Shown in pieces: positions 44,502 through 53,614 of a DNA stretch of 64,000 nt (position 1 is its first letter; every line of letters begins with the position of its first letter). The DNA comes from Streptomyces seoulensis (lineage in GTDB: Bacteria > Actinomycetota > Actinomycetes > Streptomycetales > Streptomycetaceae), in contig CP054936.1 in the NCBI GenBank assembly GCA_013364255.1, positions 3,378,853 through 3,442,852 on the forward strand, given 5' to 3'. Under the pieces are notes generated by a model, which made no database searches, was not told where the DNA came from, and saw only the letters and a program-made list of their open reading frames with translations. The position numbers were made by a program, and so were the translations under genes.

Positions 44502-44531
44502 TTGATCGATCATCGATCACAGAGTTAGAGT
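44502..44531 (+). promoter_or_regulatory. aceE promoter overlapped by a perfect palindromic operator
   Basis: TTGATC (44502-44507) and TAGAGT (44526-44531) with an 18-nt spacer form a good promoter. The 17-bp palindrome TGATCGATCATCGATCA (44503-44519, 8-bp arms around one C) covers the -35 and the first part of the spacer, the typical place for a repressor site. The GntR-family regulator immediately upstream is the natural candidate. The leader to the ATG is about 105 nt. The rest of the 349-bp gap holds the repeat copy at 44311. Confidence 0.7.
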
Positions 44532-44641
44532 CGCCGACGGGCTCTCACCGGAGTCCCGCGCCCTGTCCTGCCAAAGACCAAGGGCACCCCCGAACCCTTA
44601 CGCAGATGAGGGAACCCCCTTCGACTGAGGAAGGCGGCGAC

Positions 44642-47344
44642 ATGACCGACCCCAACGCCATCCAGCCGAGCGAGCTCGACCAGCTCCCGGACCGCGACCC
44701 CGAGGAGACCGCCGAATGGCAGGCCTCCCTGGACGCCGTTGCCAAGGCGGCCGGGCCGCACCGTGCCGCGTACCTGATGCGCCGCACACTGGAGCGCGCG
44801 GAGGGCACCGGCGTCGCGCTGCCCAAGCTGCTGGAGACGGACTACGTCAACTCCATCCCGACCGGCGCCGAGCCCGCCGTTCCCGGTGACGAGGCCCTGG
44901 AGGCCCGGATCACCGCGTGGAACCGCTGGAACGCGGCCGCGATGGTCACCCGCGGCAGCAAGTACGGCGTCGGCGGCCACATCGCCACCTTCGCCTCCGC
45001 CGCCTGGCTGTACGAGACCGGCTTCAACCACTTCTTCCACGGCAAGGAGCGCGACGGCTCCGGCGACCAGCTCTACATCCAGGGCCACGCCTCCCCCGGC
45101 ATCTACGCCCGCGCCTTCCTGGACGGCCGCCTCACCGAGCGGCACCTCGACCGCTTCCGCCAGGAGTCCGGCGGCGACGGCCTGCCGTCCTACCCGCACC
45201 CGCGGCGGCTGCCCTGGCTGTGGGAGTTCCCGACCGTCTCCATGGGCCTCGGCCCGCTGTCGGCGATCTACCAGGCCCGGTTCAACCGGTACCTGACCAA
45301 CCGCGGCATCAAGGACGTCTCCGCCTCGCACGTGTGGGCGTTCCTCGGCGACGGCGAGATGGACGAGCCGGAGTCCACGGCCGCCCTCGCGCTCGCCTCC
45401 CGCGAGCAGCTGGACAACCTCACCTTCGTCATCAACTGCAACCTCCAGCGCCTGGACGGCCCGGTCCGCGCCAACTTCAAGATCGTGCAGGAGCTGGAGG
45501 CCCAGTTCCGCGGCGCCGGCTGGAACGTGGTCAAGACGCTGTGGGGCTCGGCCTGGGACGAGCTGTTCCAGCTCGACACCACGGGCGCGCTGGTACGCCG
45601 GCTGCGCGAGGTGCCCGACGCGCAGGTGCAGACGTACCAGACGCGCGACGCCGCCTACATCCGCCAGGACTTCTTCGGCGCCGACCCGGCGCTCGCCGAG
45701 ATGGCGAAGCTGCTGAGCGACGACAAGATCATCGAGTGCTTCCACCTCTCGCGCGGCGGCCACGAGTCCCGCAAGGTCTTCGCTGCTTACAAGGCCGCCC
45801 TGGAGCACAAGGGCGCACCGACGGTGATCCTGGCCCAGACGGTCAAGGGCCACACCCTCGGTGAGGGCTTCGCCTCCAAGAACGCCAACCACCAGATGAA
45901 GAAGCTGACGGTGGACGAGTTCAAGGCGATGCGCGACCTGCTGGAGCTGCCGATCGCCGACAGCGCGTTCGCCGACGGCCAGGTCCCCTACGGCCACCCC
46001 GGCGCCGACTCCCCCGAGGTGCGCTACCTCCAGGAGCGCCGCGCGGCCCTCGGCGGTCCCGCCCCGGCCCGCCGCGTGCACCCGGTGGCCCCGCTGCCCG
46101 CCCCCGCCGACAAGGCGTTCGCCGCCTTCGACAAGGGCTCCGGCACGCAGAACGTCGCCACCACCATGGCCTTCGTCCGCCTGGTCAAGGACCTGGTCCG
46201 CGACAAGGAGACCGGCAAGCGCTGGGTGCCGATCGTCCCCGACGAGGCGCGCACCTTCGGCATGGAGTCGCTCTTCCCGTCGCTGGGCATCTACTCGCCC
46301 AAGGGCCAGACGTACGAGCCGGTCGACCGCGACCAGCTGATGTACTACAAGGAGGCGAAGAACGGGCAGATCCTCAACGAGGGGATCACCGAGGCCGGTT
46401 CGATGGCCGACTTCATCGCCGCGTCGTCCGCGTACGCGACGCACGGCGAGGCGATGATCCCGTTCTACATCTTCTACTCGATGTTCGGCTGGCAGCGCAC
46501 CGCCGACCAGATGTGGCAGCTCGGCGACCAGCTCGGCCGCGGCTTCCTGGTCGGCGCGACGGCCGGCCGCACCACCCTGACGGGCGAGGGCCTCCAGCAC
46601 GCCGACGGCCACTCCCCGGTCATCGCCGCGACCAACCCGGCCGCGCTGAGCTACGACCCGGCGTTCGCGTACGAGATCGGGGCCATCGTCAAGGAGGGCC
46701 TGCGCCGGATGTACGGCGAGGCGGCCGAGGGCGAGGACCAGAACGTCTTCTACTACCTCACCGTCTACAACGAGCCGCTGCCGCAGCCGGCCAAGCCGTC
46801 GGCCGCCGGTGTGGACGAGGGCATCGTCAAGGGCCTGTACCGCTTCAACACGGCGGAGTCGGCCGGCCTGACCGTCCCGGCGAACGCCCCGCGCATCCAG
46901 CTGCTGGGCTCCGGCACCGCGATCCACTGGGCTCTTCAGGCGCAGCGCATGCTCGCCGAGGAGTGGGGCGTGGCCGCCGACGTGTGGTCCGCGACCTCCT
47001 GGACCGAGCTGCGTCGGGACGCGCTGGAGGCCGACGCGGCGCTGCTGCGCGGCGAGGAGCGGGTGCCGTTCGTGCGCCGGGCGCTCCAGGGCGCCGAGGG
47101 TCCGGTGCTGGCCGTCTCCGACTACATGCGCCAGGTCCCGGACCAGATCGCGCAGTGGGTCGAGCAGGACTGGTCCTCGCTGGGCGCCGACGGCTTCGGT
47201 CTGTCGGACACCCGGGACGCCGCCCGCCGCCACTTCGGCGTCGACGCGCCGTCGATCGTCGCCGCCGCCCTGGCCCAGCTCGCCCGGCGCGGCGAGGTGA
47301 AGGCCGCGGCGGTCAAGGAGGCCCGGGAGAAGTACGGCCTGTGA
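44642..47344 (+). CDS. aceE: Pyruvate dehydrogenase E1 component, homodimeric type
   Basis: AceE decarboxylates pyruvate with thiamine diphosphate and reductively acetylates E2. The 900-residue single-chain E1 has GHIATFASAAWLYETGFNHFF, the thiamine-binding GDGEMDEPES...NCNLQRLDGPVR span (from about residue 236), KGHTLGEG, and the C-terminal FYIFYSMFGWQRTADQMWQL region. GGAAGG precedes the ATG at 44642. The frame is open to 44354 but that part is promoter. E2 and E3 partners are encoded just upstream (sucB-type E2, lpd). Confidence 0.96.
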   Translation: MTDPNAIQPSELDQLPDRDPEETAEWQASLDAVAKAAGPHRAAYLMRRTLERAEGTGVALPKLLETDYVNSIPTGAEPAVPGDEALEARITAWNRWNAAAMVTRGSKYGVGGHIATFASAAWLYETGFNHFFHGKERDGSGDQLYIQGHASPGIYARAFLDGRLTERHLDRFRQESGGDGLPSYPHPRRLPWLWEFPTVSMGLGPLSAIYQARFNRYLTNRGIKDVSASHVWAFLGDGEMDEPESTAALALASREQLDNLTFVINCNLQRLDGPVRANFKIVQELEAQFRGAGWNVVKTLWGSAWDELFQLDTTGALVRRLREVPDAQVQTYQTRDAAYIRQDFFGADPALAEMAKLLSDDKIIECFHLSRGGHESRKVFAAYKAALEHKGAPTVILAQTVKGHTLGEGFASKNANHQMKKLTVDEFKAMRDLLELPIADSAFADGQVPYGHPGADSPEVRYLQERRAALGGPAPARRVHPVAPLPAPADKAFAAFDKGSGTQNVATTMAFVRLVKDLVRDKETGKRWVPIVPDEARTFGMESLFPSLGIYSPKGQTYEPVDRDQLMYYKEAKNGQILNEGITEAGSMADFIAASSAYATHGEAMIPFYIFYSMFGWQRTADQMWQLGDQLGRGFLVGATAGRTTLTGEGLQHADGHSPVIAATNPAALSYDPAFAYEIGAIVKEGLRRMYGEAAEGEDQNVFYYLTVYNEPLPQPAKPSAAGVDEGIVKGLYRFNTAESAGLTVPANAPRIQLLGSGTAIHWALQAQRMLAEEWGVAADVWSATSWTELRRDALEADAALLRGEERVPFVRRALQGAEGPVLAVSDYMRQVPDQIAQWVEQDWSSLGADGFGLSDTRDAARRHFGVDAPSIVAAALAQLARRGEVKAAAVKEAREKYGL

Positions 47345-47372
47345 TCAGGTCTGCTGAATGACGGGAAGTGAC

Positions 47373-47409
47373 GGGGAAGGGGTGCGGCGCGACGCCGTGC
47401 CCCTTTCCC
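47373..47409 (+). terminator. Terminator after aceE
   Basis: An imperfect ~16-bp stem (GGGGAAGGGGTGCGGCG with CGCCGTGCCCCTTTCCC) is followed by a pyrimidine-rich tract. Confidence 0.65.
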
Positions 47410-47444
47410 GTTCTCCCCGTTCTCCCCGTTCTCTTTGTTCTCCC
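47409..47444. repeat. Four tandem 9-bp units (CGTTCTCCC)
   Basis: CGTTCTCCC, CGTTCTCCC, CGTTCTCTT and TGTTCTCCC follow the aceE terminator stem and form its pyrimidine-rich tail. Confidence 0.7.
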
Positions 47445-47555
47445 GTTTCCGGCTCGTACGGGGGCGTGCGGGGCCCCTGGGGGCGGTCGGGGCGCGTATA
47501 ACGATCCGCCGCACTCCACGTGCGCCCCTTGGCCCCAGGGCCGATGCTGGAACGC

Positions 47556-48077
47556 GTGATGGACGAGACGGAGTTCTGGGACCTGATCGACGCCTCGCGC
47601 GAGGCCGCCGAGGGCGATCCGGAGGAGCAGGCCGATCTGCTGGTGGAGCGGTTGCTCGACTGCGACCCCGAGCTGGTCCTCGACTTCGCACGCCACTTCG
47701 AGGCCCGCTACAACCGGGCCTACCGCTGGGACCTGTGGGGCGCCGCCTGGGTGCTGCTGGACGGGGCGAGCGACGACGCGTTCGACTTCTTCCGGTGCTG
47801 GCTGATCGGCCAGGGCCGGGAGGTGTACGAAGGGGCGCTGCACGACCCGGACGCGCTCGCCGACCTGCTGGACGACTTCGACGAGGAGATCGACGGCGAC
47901 GGCGAGGAGCTGGGCTACGCGGCCGACGAGGCCTACGAGCAGCTCACCGGTGCCGTCGCCCCCGACCTCGGCATCCCGCCCGCGCCGGCCGAGCCGGAGG
48001 GCACGCCGGTGGAGTTCGAGGACGATGGGGCACTGGCCCAGCGCTACCCGCGCCTGTGGGACCGGTTCCGCGAGTAG
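47556..48077 (+). CDS. DUF4240 domain protein
   Basis: A 173-residue acidic cytoplasmic protein of the DUF4240 family, recognised from MDETEFWDLIDASR, LLDCDPELVLDFARHFEAR, YRWDLWGAAWVLLDGASDDAFDFFRCWLIGQG and ELGYAADEAYEQLTG. Function unknown. The start is GTG 47556 or ATG 47559. GATGCT lies 7 nt before the GTG, which would fit a leaderless mRNA. Longer starts at 47544 and 47520 are less likely. Confidence 0.85.
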   Translation: MMDETEFWDLIDASREAAEGDPEEQADLLVERLLDCDPELVLDFARHFEARYNRAYRWDLWGAAWVLLDGASDDAFDFFRCWLIGQGREVYEGALHDPDALADLLDDFDEEIDGDGEELGYAADEAYEQLTGAVAPDLGIPPAPAEPEGTPVEFEDDGALAQRYPRLWDRFRE

Positions 48078-48101
48078 GCCGCGCCCGGAGTCCCGGGCGG
48101 G

Positions 48102-48995
48102 TCAGGACCTGCCCTGGAGGCGGGCCGCCGCGTCCCGGATGGCCGGCAGGCGGACGGTGAGGGCCGCGCCCGGGCAGTTGGTCGGGAAGCCGTCGGTGTG
48201 CCCGGCGACGGCCGGGAGCAGGGCCGTGGTGCCCGGCTGGTAGCGGCTATGCCGGTTGCTGGAGACCAGCGCCACCCCGGCGCGCGGATCGACGCCGGCC
48301 AGCCCCAGCTTCCAGGCGGCCAGCGCGGCGATCGCGTCCGTCATGGCCTGCGGCACGGGCGTCCCGGCGGTGAAGGTGCCGATCGCCGCGATGCCCGCGG
48401 TGCGGTGGTTGAAGCCCTGGGTGTGGGCGCCGGTGACGGCGCGCTCGACGCCGCCGGCCCGGCCCTCGTAGATGGTGCCGCAGCGGTCGACGAGGAAGTT
48501 GTAGCCGATGTCGTCCCACTGGCGTACGCCCGTCTGGCCCGCGTACAGATGGCGGATGATGCTCGGCGCCTCGGCGCAGGCGTAGGCGTTGGGCGAGTCG
48601 GTGTGGTGGACGAAGACGGCGACCACCCTGTCGTCGTAGCGCGGCGGCGGCTGCGCGTGCCGGGCGGTGGCGTCCAGCCAGGCCGACCGGGGCAGGATGC
48701 GCGGCCGGGGCGCGCCGTGCCCGGCGGCGCGGGGCGCGACCGCGCCCGCGGGCACCGGGGCGGGCGTCCGGGCGCGCTCCGGCGCCGCCGGCGTGCGGTC
48801 CACGTCCTCGGCGCCCAGCAGCAGCGCGCCGACGGCGGCCGCCGCGGGCAGTCCGCACAGCAGCGCCATGACGACGCCGCGCGGCCGTCCGGGGCGCGTG
48901 AGCGCGCGCGGCCGGCCCGGACGCGGGCCGCCGTGCGGCGGTCCGGGACGCGGCCGCCGGTTCCGGGCGCGCCCGGTCTTCCCCACTCCATGCAT
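48102..48995 (-). CDS. Exported N-acetylmuramoyl-L-alanine amidase (PGRP-type)
   Basis: A 297-residue protein with a basic N-terminus, one signal-like helix (about residues 42-62, VVMALLCGLPAAAAVGALLL), a Pro/Ala linker and an amidase_2/PGRP domain. The domain has VFVHHTDSPN (zinc His), IGYNFLVDRCGTIYEGR, GAHTQGFNHRTAGIAAIG and a late VAGHTDGFPTNCPG with the second zinc His and Cys. It should cleave the amide bond between muramic acid and the stem peptide. The ATG at 48995 is chosen over upstream in-frame starts. Confidence 0.88.
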   Translation of the reverse strand: MHGVGKTGRARNRRPRPGPPHGGPRPGRPRALTRPGRPRGVVMALLCGLPAAAAVGALLLGAEDVDRTPAAPERARTPAPVPAGAVAPRAAGHGAPRPRILPRSAWLDATARHAQPPPRYDDRVVAVFVHHTDSPNAYACAEAPSIIRHLYAGQTGVRQWDDIGYNFLVDRCGTIYEGRAGGVERAVTGAHTQGFNHRTAGIAAIGTFTAGTPVPQAMTDAIAALAAWKLGLAGVDPRAGVALVSSNRHSRYQPGTTALLPAVAGHTDGFPTNCPGAALTVRLPAIRDAAARLQGRS

Positions 48996-49180
48996 GAGCT
49001 CACTGTCACCCCCATCCGCTCCGTCCGCGATGTGTGGTGTGCCACCTGGTGGAACCATCGTCCTGGTCCGGGCGTTTTCGCGGGTACACGTACAGGTGGC
49101 CGGTTCCCGGATCCATGTGCGTGCGCTGATCGCCGGGTCCGTCCCGCGCGTTCTCAGGGTCCGGGAGAAAGGCGGCCGGT

Positions 49181-50365
49181 GTGGACCTGCTCGACCTCGT
49201 GCTGGTGCTGGTCATCCTCGTGTACGCGGCGTCGGGCTACCGGCGCGGCCTGGTGGCCGGCTGTGTGTCGCTGGCCGGTTTCGTCGGCGGCGCGGCCGTC
49301 GGGGTGTGGGCGCTGCCCTGGGTGATGGACCTGGTCACGCGCGGTACGACGACGGCGACGGTGACCGCCGTGCTGACGGTGCTGGTGCCCGCGGTGGCGG
49401 GGCACGAGCTGGCCGGGCGGCTGGCGCTGCGGCTGCGCGGCGAGCTGGACCGCGGCCCGCTGCGGGTGGCCGACGGGATCGGCGGCGCCGCGGCGAACGC
49501 GGTGGCGGTGCTGATCGTGGCGTGGGTGGCCGCGAGCGTCCTGGGCGCCTCCTCCTCCCCGGTGGTGACGACGGCGATACGCGACTCCAAGCTGCTGGGC
49601 GCCGTGCAGGAGGCGATGCCGGACACCACGCCGGCCTGGTTCTCGCGGGCCACCTCCGCGCTGACCGAGGCGGGCTTCCCGCAGGTCTTCAACCCCTTCG
49701 AGACCGAGCCGGCGGCGGGCGTCGCCGAGCCGTCGGGCGACAGCGTCACGGCGAGCGCCACGAACGCGGCGCGGCTGAGCACGGTGAAGATCGAGGGCTC
49801 CTCGGGCAACCAGGGCCGCGAGGGCAGCGGCTTCGTCTTCGCGCGCCAGCGGGTGATGACCAACGCGCACGTGGTGGCCGGCATCGACACCCCGTTCGTG
49901 CGGGTCGGCGGCGTGGGGCGGTCCTACGAGGCGCGGGTGGTGCTGTTCGACCCGGACCGGGACGTGGCCGTGCTGTACGTGCCGGGGCTGCGCGCCCCGG
50001 TGCTGCGGTTCGACGGCGTCGCCGCGCGGGGCGCCGGGGCGGTCGTCGCGGGCTATCCGCAGGACGGCGGTCTGAACCTCCAGGCGGCGACGGTGGCGAG
50101 CCGGATCCGGGCCACGGGCCAGAACATCTACAGCGACGCCACGGTCACCCGCGAGATCTACGCGATCCGCTCCACCGTCCGGCCCGGCAACTCCGGCGGC
50201 CCGCTGCTGACCACGGACGGCCGTGTCTACGGCATGGTCTTCGCCCGCTCCACCTCCGACAGCGGCACGGGCTACGCGCTGACGGCGGCGGAGGTCGCCG
50301 CGGACGCGCGGCGGGGGACGACGGCGACGGCCCCGGTGGACACCGGCCGGCTGGTCACGTCCTGA
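49181..50365 (+). CDS. MarP-like membrane serine protease
   Basis: A 394-residue protein. Four N-terminal membrane helices of CvpA type (residues ~1-125) anchor a chymotrypsin-like periplasmic protease with His in VMTNAHVVAG (near 229), Asp in DPDRDVAVLYV (near 262) and Ser in RPGNSGGPLL (near 336). This is the layout of mycobacterial MarP, which protects against acid and oxidative stress by activating a peptidoglycan hydrolase. A peptidoglycan amidase is encoded divergently next door, an attractive but unproven substrate. GTG start with AGAAAGG upstream. Confidence 0.92.
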   Translation: MDLLDLVLVLVILVYAASGYRRGLVAGCVSLAGFVGGAAVGVWALPWVMDLVTRGTTTATVTAVLTVLVPAVAGHELAGRLALRLRGELDRGPLRVADGIGGAAANAVAVLIVAWVAASVLGASSSPVVTTAIRDSKLLGAVQEAMPDTTPAWFSRATSALTEAGFPQVFNPFETEPAAGVAEPSGDSVTASATNAARLSTVKIEGSSGNQGREGSGFVFARQRVMTNAHVVAGIDTPFVRVGGVGRSYEARVVLFDPDRDVAVLYVPGLRAPVLRFDGVAARGAGAVVAGYPQDGGLNLQAATVASRIRATGQNIYSDATVTREIYAIRSTVRPGNSGGPLLTTDGRVYGMVFARSTSDSGTGYALTAAEVAADARRGTTATAPVDTGRLVTS

Positions 50366-50402
50366 AGTCCGCTCCCGGGGACGCGTGCGCCGGCCGGGCG
50401 GG

Positions 50403-50891
50403 TCACACCGAGCGGCCCATCAGCACGTCGTCGACGTACTCGCCCGCCAGCAGGAACTCCCCCGGCAGGACGCCCTCCACCGCGTAGCCCTCGGACGCGT
50501 AGAGCGCGCGAGCCGGGGCGTTGTGCCCGAGGACGCGCAGGGTGATGCGGCGGGCTCCCTGCCGCCGCGCCTCCTCGCGCGCGGCCCGCAGCAGCGCCCG
50601 GCCGACTCCCGTGCCGCGCGCCGCTTCCGCGACGGCCAGGCCGCGGATCTGCCGGACGTGCGCGTTGCACTCCAGGGGTATGGCGAGGCCGAGGCGCAGA
50701 TAGCCGACGATCTCGCCCGCCGTCTCGGCGACCAGGATCTCGCGCGGCCCGGAGCGCTCGGTGAAGAAGGGCTCGTACGGCGGCTGCGGGCGCGGCTGCA
50801 CGGCGTGCAGCGGGGACCAGGTGTCCCGGTCGAGCGCCGCCAGGGCCTCCTCGTCGGCGAGCGTGGCGGGACGTATGTGCGGTTCCGGCAT
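50403..50891 (-). CDS. GNAT family N-acetyltransferase
   Basis: A 162-residue acetyltransferase with HIRPATLADEEALAALD at the start, the acetyl-CoA motif A (IRGLAVAEAARGTGVGRALLRAA) and the late NAPARALYASEGYAVEG motif. Substrate unknown. TAGGGT lies 7 nt before the ATG and no ribosome site is seen. A long upstream open frame is antisense to the epimerase gene and is rejected. Confidence 0.9.
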   Translation of the reverse strand: MPEPHIRPATLADEEALAALDRDTWSPLHAVQPRPQPPYEPFFTERSGPREILVAETAGEIVGYLRLGLAIPLECNAHVRQIRGLAVAEAARGTGVGRALLRAAREEARRQGARRITLRVLGHNAPARALYASEGYAVEGVLPGEFLLAGEYVDDVLMGRSV

Positions 50892-50898
50892 GGTGATC

Positions 50899-50904
50899 AC
50901 CCTA
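50899..50904 (-). promoter_or_regulatory. -10 element implying a leaderless mRNA (GNAT gene)
   Basis: TAGGGT (minus strand) is separated by 7 nt from the ATG at 50891. Confidence 0.45.
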
Positions 50905-50963
50905 CTGCGCGCCCGGCCCGCGCCCGGCGGGATTTCCGGGGCGCAGCGGGCAGGATGGGAGGC

Positions 50964-51860
50964 ATGGAACGTACGCGAATCGCGGTGGCCGGGGCGTCCG
51001 GGCTGATCGGCAGCGCCCTGGTGCGGTCCCTGACGGCGGACGGGCACGAGGTGGTGCGCCTGGTGCGCCGCCCGGCCCGGGGCGCGGACGAGGTCCGCTG
51101 GGACCCCGAGGAGCAGTACGTGGACTCGGCGGGGCTGGCCGGCTGCGACGCCGTGGTCAACCTGGCGGGCGCGGGCGTGGGCGACCGCCGCTGGACGGAC
51201 GCGTACAAGAAGACGATCCGGGACAGCCGGGTGCTGGGCACGGCGGCGCTCGCGGAGGCCGTCGCCGCCCTGGACGTGCCGCCGCGGGTCTTCGTCGGCG
51301 GCAGCGCGATCGGCTTCTACGGCGACACCGGCGACCGGGCCGTGGACGAGGACGCGCCGCCGGGGGACGGCTTCCTGCCCCGGGTGTGCGTGGAGTGGGA
51401 GGAGGCCGCGGCGCCCGCCGAGGAGGCGGGGATCCGGACCGTGTTCGCCCGCACCGGGCTGGTGGTGGCGCGCGGGGGCGGCGCCTGGGGGCGGATGTTC
51501 CCGCTGTTCAAGGCGGGGCTCGGCGGGCGGATGGGCGACGGGCGGCAGTACTGGTCGTTCATCGCGCTGCACGACGAGGTGGCGGCGCTGCGGCACCTGA
51601 TCGACACCGAGTCGCTGTCGGGGCCGGTCAATCTGACGTCGCCGCAGCCGCTGACGAACCGTGAGATCACGGCGGCGATGGGGCGGGTGCTGCACCGGCC
51701 GGCGCTGCTGCCGGTGCCGGCGGCCGCGCTCAGGGCGGCGCTCGGGGAGATGGCGGGGGATGTGCTGGGCAGTGCGCGGGTGCTGCCGGCGCGGTTGCTG
51801 GAGTCGGGGTTCTCGTTCGCCTTCCCGGGCATCGAGGACGCCGTGCGGGCGGCGCTGTGA
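50964..51860 (+). CDS. TIGR01777-type SDR epimerase
   Basis: A 298-residue NAD(P)-dependent short-chain-dehydrogenase-like protein of the YfcH/SulA family. It has RIAVAGASGLIGSALVRSL (dinucleotide site), VVNLAGAGVGDRRW, GSAIGFYGDTGDRAVDED, TVFARTGLVV and GRQYWSFIALHDEV, with the C-terminal DUF1731 region. Physiological substrate unknown. GGGAGG lies 3-8 nt before the ATG. Confidence 0.92.
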   Translation: MERTRIAVAGASGLIGSALVRSLTADGHEVVRLVRRPARGADEVRWDPEEQYVDSAGLAGCDAVVNLAGAGVGDRRWTDAYKKTIRDSRVLGTAALAEAVAALDVPPRVFVGGSAIGFYGDTGDRAVDEDAPPGDGFLPRVCVEWEEAAAPAEEAGIRTVFARTGLVVARGGGAWGRMFPLFKAGLGGRMGDGRQYWSFIALHDEVAALRHLIDTESLSGPVNLTSPQPLTNREITAAMGRVLHRPALLPVPAAALRAALGEMAGDVLGSARVLPARLLESGFSFAFPGIEDAVRAAL

Positions 51861-51922
51861 CGCGGTGAGGCACGGCGGCGGAACGCGGTGAGGCACGGCC
51901 CGGTGACGCGGTGAGGCACGGC
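51860..51922. repeat. Three direct copies of ACGCGGTGAGGCACGGC, 23-bp period
   Basis: Identical 17-bp units start at 51860, 51883 and 51906, exactly 23 bp apart, immediately after the epimerase stop. The first unit begins with the last base of the TGA. Confidence 0.8.
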
Positions 51923-52086
51923 GGCGAAACGTTGCGGCCGTATGCGACCGCCGTGCGACCGTGCCCTGTCGATGCGCGACTGTCCCGGACCGGGCGCGGA
52001 CCTACCCTCGTGCCGAACTCGGGTATCCCTCAAGCCGGTCGAGGGCATCACCGCTCCGCCGGCCGCGCAACCTCGAGGAGGGGCAC

Positions 52087-53595
52087 GTGCTTGAGCCCGC
52101 GTACCAGGTCGATGTCGTCGTCGTGGGAGCCGGGGTCGCCGGGCTCTCAGCGGCGCACCGGCTGACCAGCGCAGGAGTGACCACCGCGGTCCTGGAAGCC
52201 GCCCCCTGGGTGGGGGGCCGGATGTCGACGGAGAAGGTCGACGGCTTCCGGCTCGACAGGATCGGACAGCTGCTGTTCACGTCCTATCCCCAGCTGGGCC
52301 ACAGCCCGGGGCTGGACGCGCTCGTGCTGCGGCCCTTCGCACCCGGGGTGCTGCTGCACAGCGAGGGGCGGCACCACCGGGCGGGCGGCCCGGCGGGCGC
52401 AGGGGGCGCACGGAGCGCATTTCACGCTGTGCGCGCCTTCGCGAGCGCCCCGCGGCCGCCCGCGTCGCTGCCGAAGGCGCGGGCCCGGGTCCGCGCCCTG
52501 CGGCCCGTGCCGCCCGTCGTGGCGGCGTACGGCATGCCGGGCGCCGCCGTCACGGAGCTGGGGCGGTTCGACGGGGGCCTGCCCTGCTTCGACGCCGGGC
52601 CGCAGCCGGCGCCGTCCGGGCCGGCCGACCGGGTCCAGCCGTTCGGGATCGGCACGCCGCTGCGGCTGCGCGCCGCGCTCGCCCGGATCGCCACGACCCC
52701 GGTGGACCGTCTGCTGGCCCGGCCCGAACAGCCCGCCGGGCAGGCGCTCGCCGCCCGTGGGCTGCCCGCCCGCACCGTGGACGGCTTCCTGCGGCCGCTG
52801 CTGGCCGCGCTGCTGTGCGATCCGGACCTCACCACCTCCAGCCGCTGCGCGGACCTGGCGCTGCGCGCCTTCGCGAGCGGACGGCTGTGCCTGCCGGAGG
52901 GCGGTGCGGAGGTCCTGCCGGAGCTGCTGGCCGCCTCGCTGCCGCCGGGCACCGTGCACACCGGCGTCCGGGTCACCTCGGTCGCCACCAACGCGGTGAC
53001 CACCGCCGAGCACGGCGTGATCCGCTGCCGGGCGGTGCTGGTCGCGACGGGCGCGCGGTCGGCCGCCGAGCTGCTGCCCGGGCTGCGGGTGCCCGGCTTC
53101 CACGCGGTGACGGTGGTCCACCACACGACCGGGGAAGCGCCGGCGACGGGCGGCTACCTGCTGCTCGACTCCGAGCGCGGCGGTCCGGTGGCGCACACCG
53201 CGGTGGTCAGCGGAATCGATCCGTCGCGGGCCCCGGCGGGCCGGGCCCTGGTGTCCTCGACGGTCCTCGGGCCGCCTCCTGCCGACGTCGATACCGCCGT
53301 GCGCCGCCACCTGGCGCGCCTGTACGGCGTCCCGACCGCGCGGTGGGAGACGCTGGCCGTGCACCACACCGCCGAGGCGGTCCCCGCGATGCGGCCGCCG
53401 CACGATCTGCGGCGGCCGGTGCGGTTGCTGGCGGGCCTGTACGTGTGCGGCGACCACCGCGACACCAGCACCCTCCAGGGCGCCCTGCGCTCGGCCCACC
53501 GCGCCGCCTCGGCGATCCTCACCGACCTGGGCGCCCACCGCCCCCTGCACACCGCCGACCCCACCCCGACGACCCCCCGGAAGGCGGTGGCGTAG
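52087..53595 (+). CDS. FAD-dependent amine oxidase/phytoene-dehydrogenase-like oxidoreductase
   Basis: A 502-residue flavoprotein with the N-terminal FAD motif VDVVVVGAGVAGLSAAHRL, then LEAAPWVGGRMSTE (the second FAD Gly/Arg motif) and the C-terminal LYVCGDHRDTSTLQGAL segment that contacts the flavin. The middle is Ala/Arg-rich and poorly conserved. Substrate unknown. Protoporphyrinogen-oxidase-like or carotenoid-type chemistry cannot be distinguished from sequence. The GTG at 52087 is supported by GAGGAGGGG just upstream. Confidence 0.88.
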   Translation: MLEPAYQVDVVVVGAGVAGLSAAHRLTSAGVTTAVLEAAPWVGGRMSTEKVDGFRLDRIGQLLFTSYPQLGHSPGLDALVLRPFAPGVLLHSEGRHHRAGGPAGAGGARSAFHAVRAFASAPRPPASLPKARARVRALRPVPPVVAAYGMPGAAVTELGRFDGGLPCFDAGPQPAPSGPADRVQPFGIGTPLRLRAALARIATTPVDRLLARPEQPAGQALAARGLPARTVDGFLRPLLAALLCDPDLTTSSRCADLALRAFASGRLCLPEGGAEVLPELLAASLPPGTVHTGVRVTSVATNAVTTAEHGVIRCRAVLVATGARSAAELLPGLRVPGFHAVTVVHHTTGEAPATGGYLLLDSERGGPVAHTAVVSGIDPSRAPAGRALVSSTVLGPPPADVDTAVRRHLARLYGVPTARWETLAVHHTAEAVPAMRPPHDLRRPVRLLAGLYVCGDHRDTSTLQGALRSAHRAASAILTDLGAHRPLHTADPTPTTPRKAVA

Positions 53596-53614
53596 GAGTC
53601 CCGCGCGAGGGTCC

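Noticed and set aside
44525..47233. 902-residue open frame antisense to aceE
   Set aside because: Composition is typical of the reverse frame of a high-GC gene, and it fully overlaps a certain gene.
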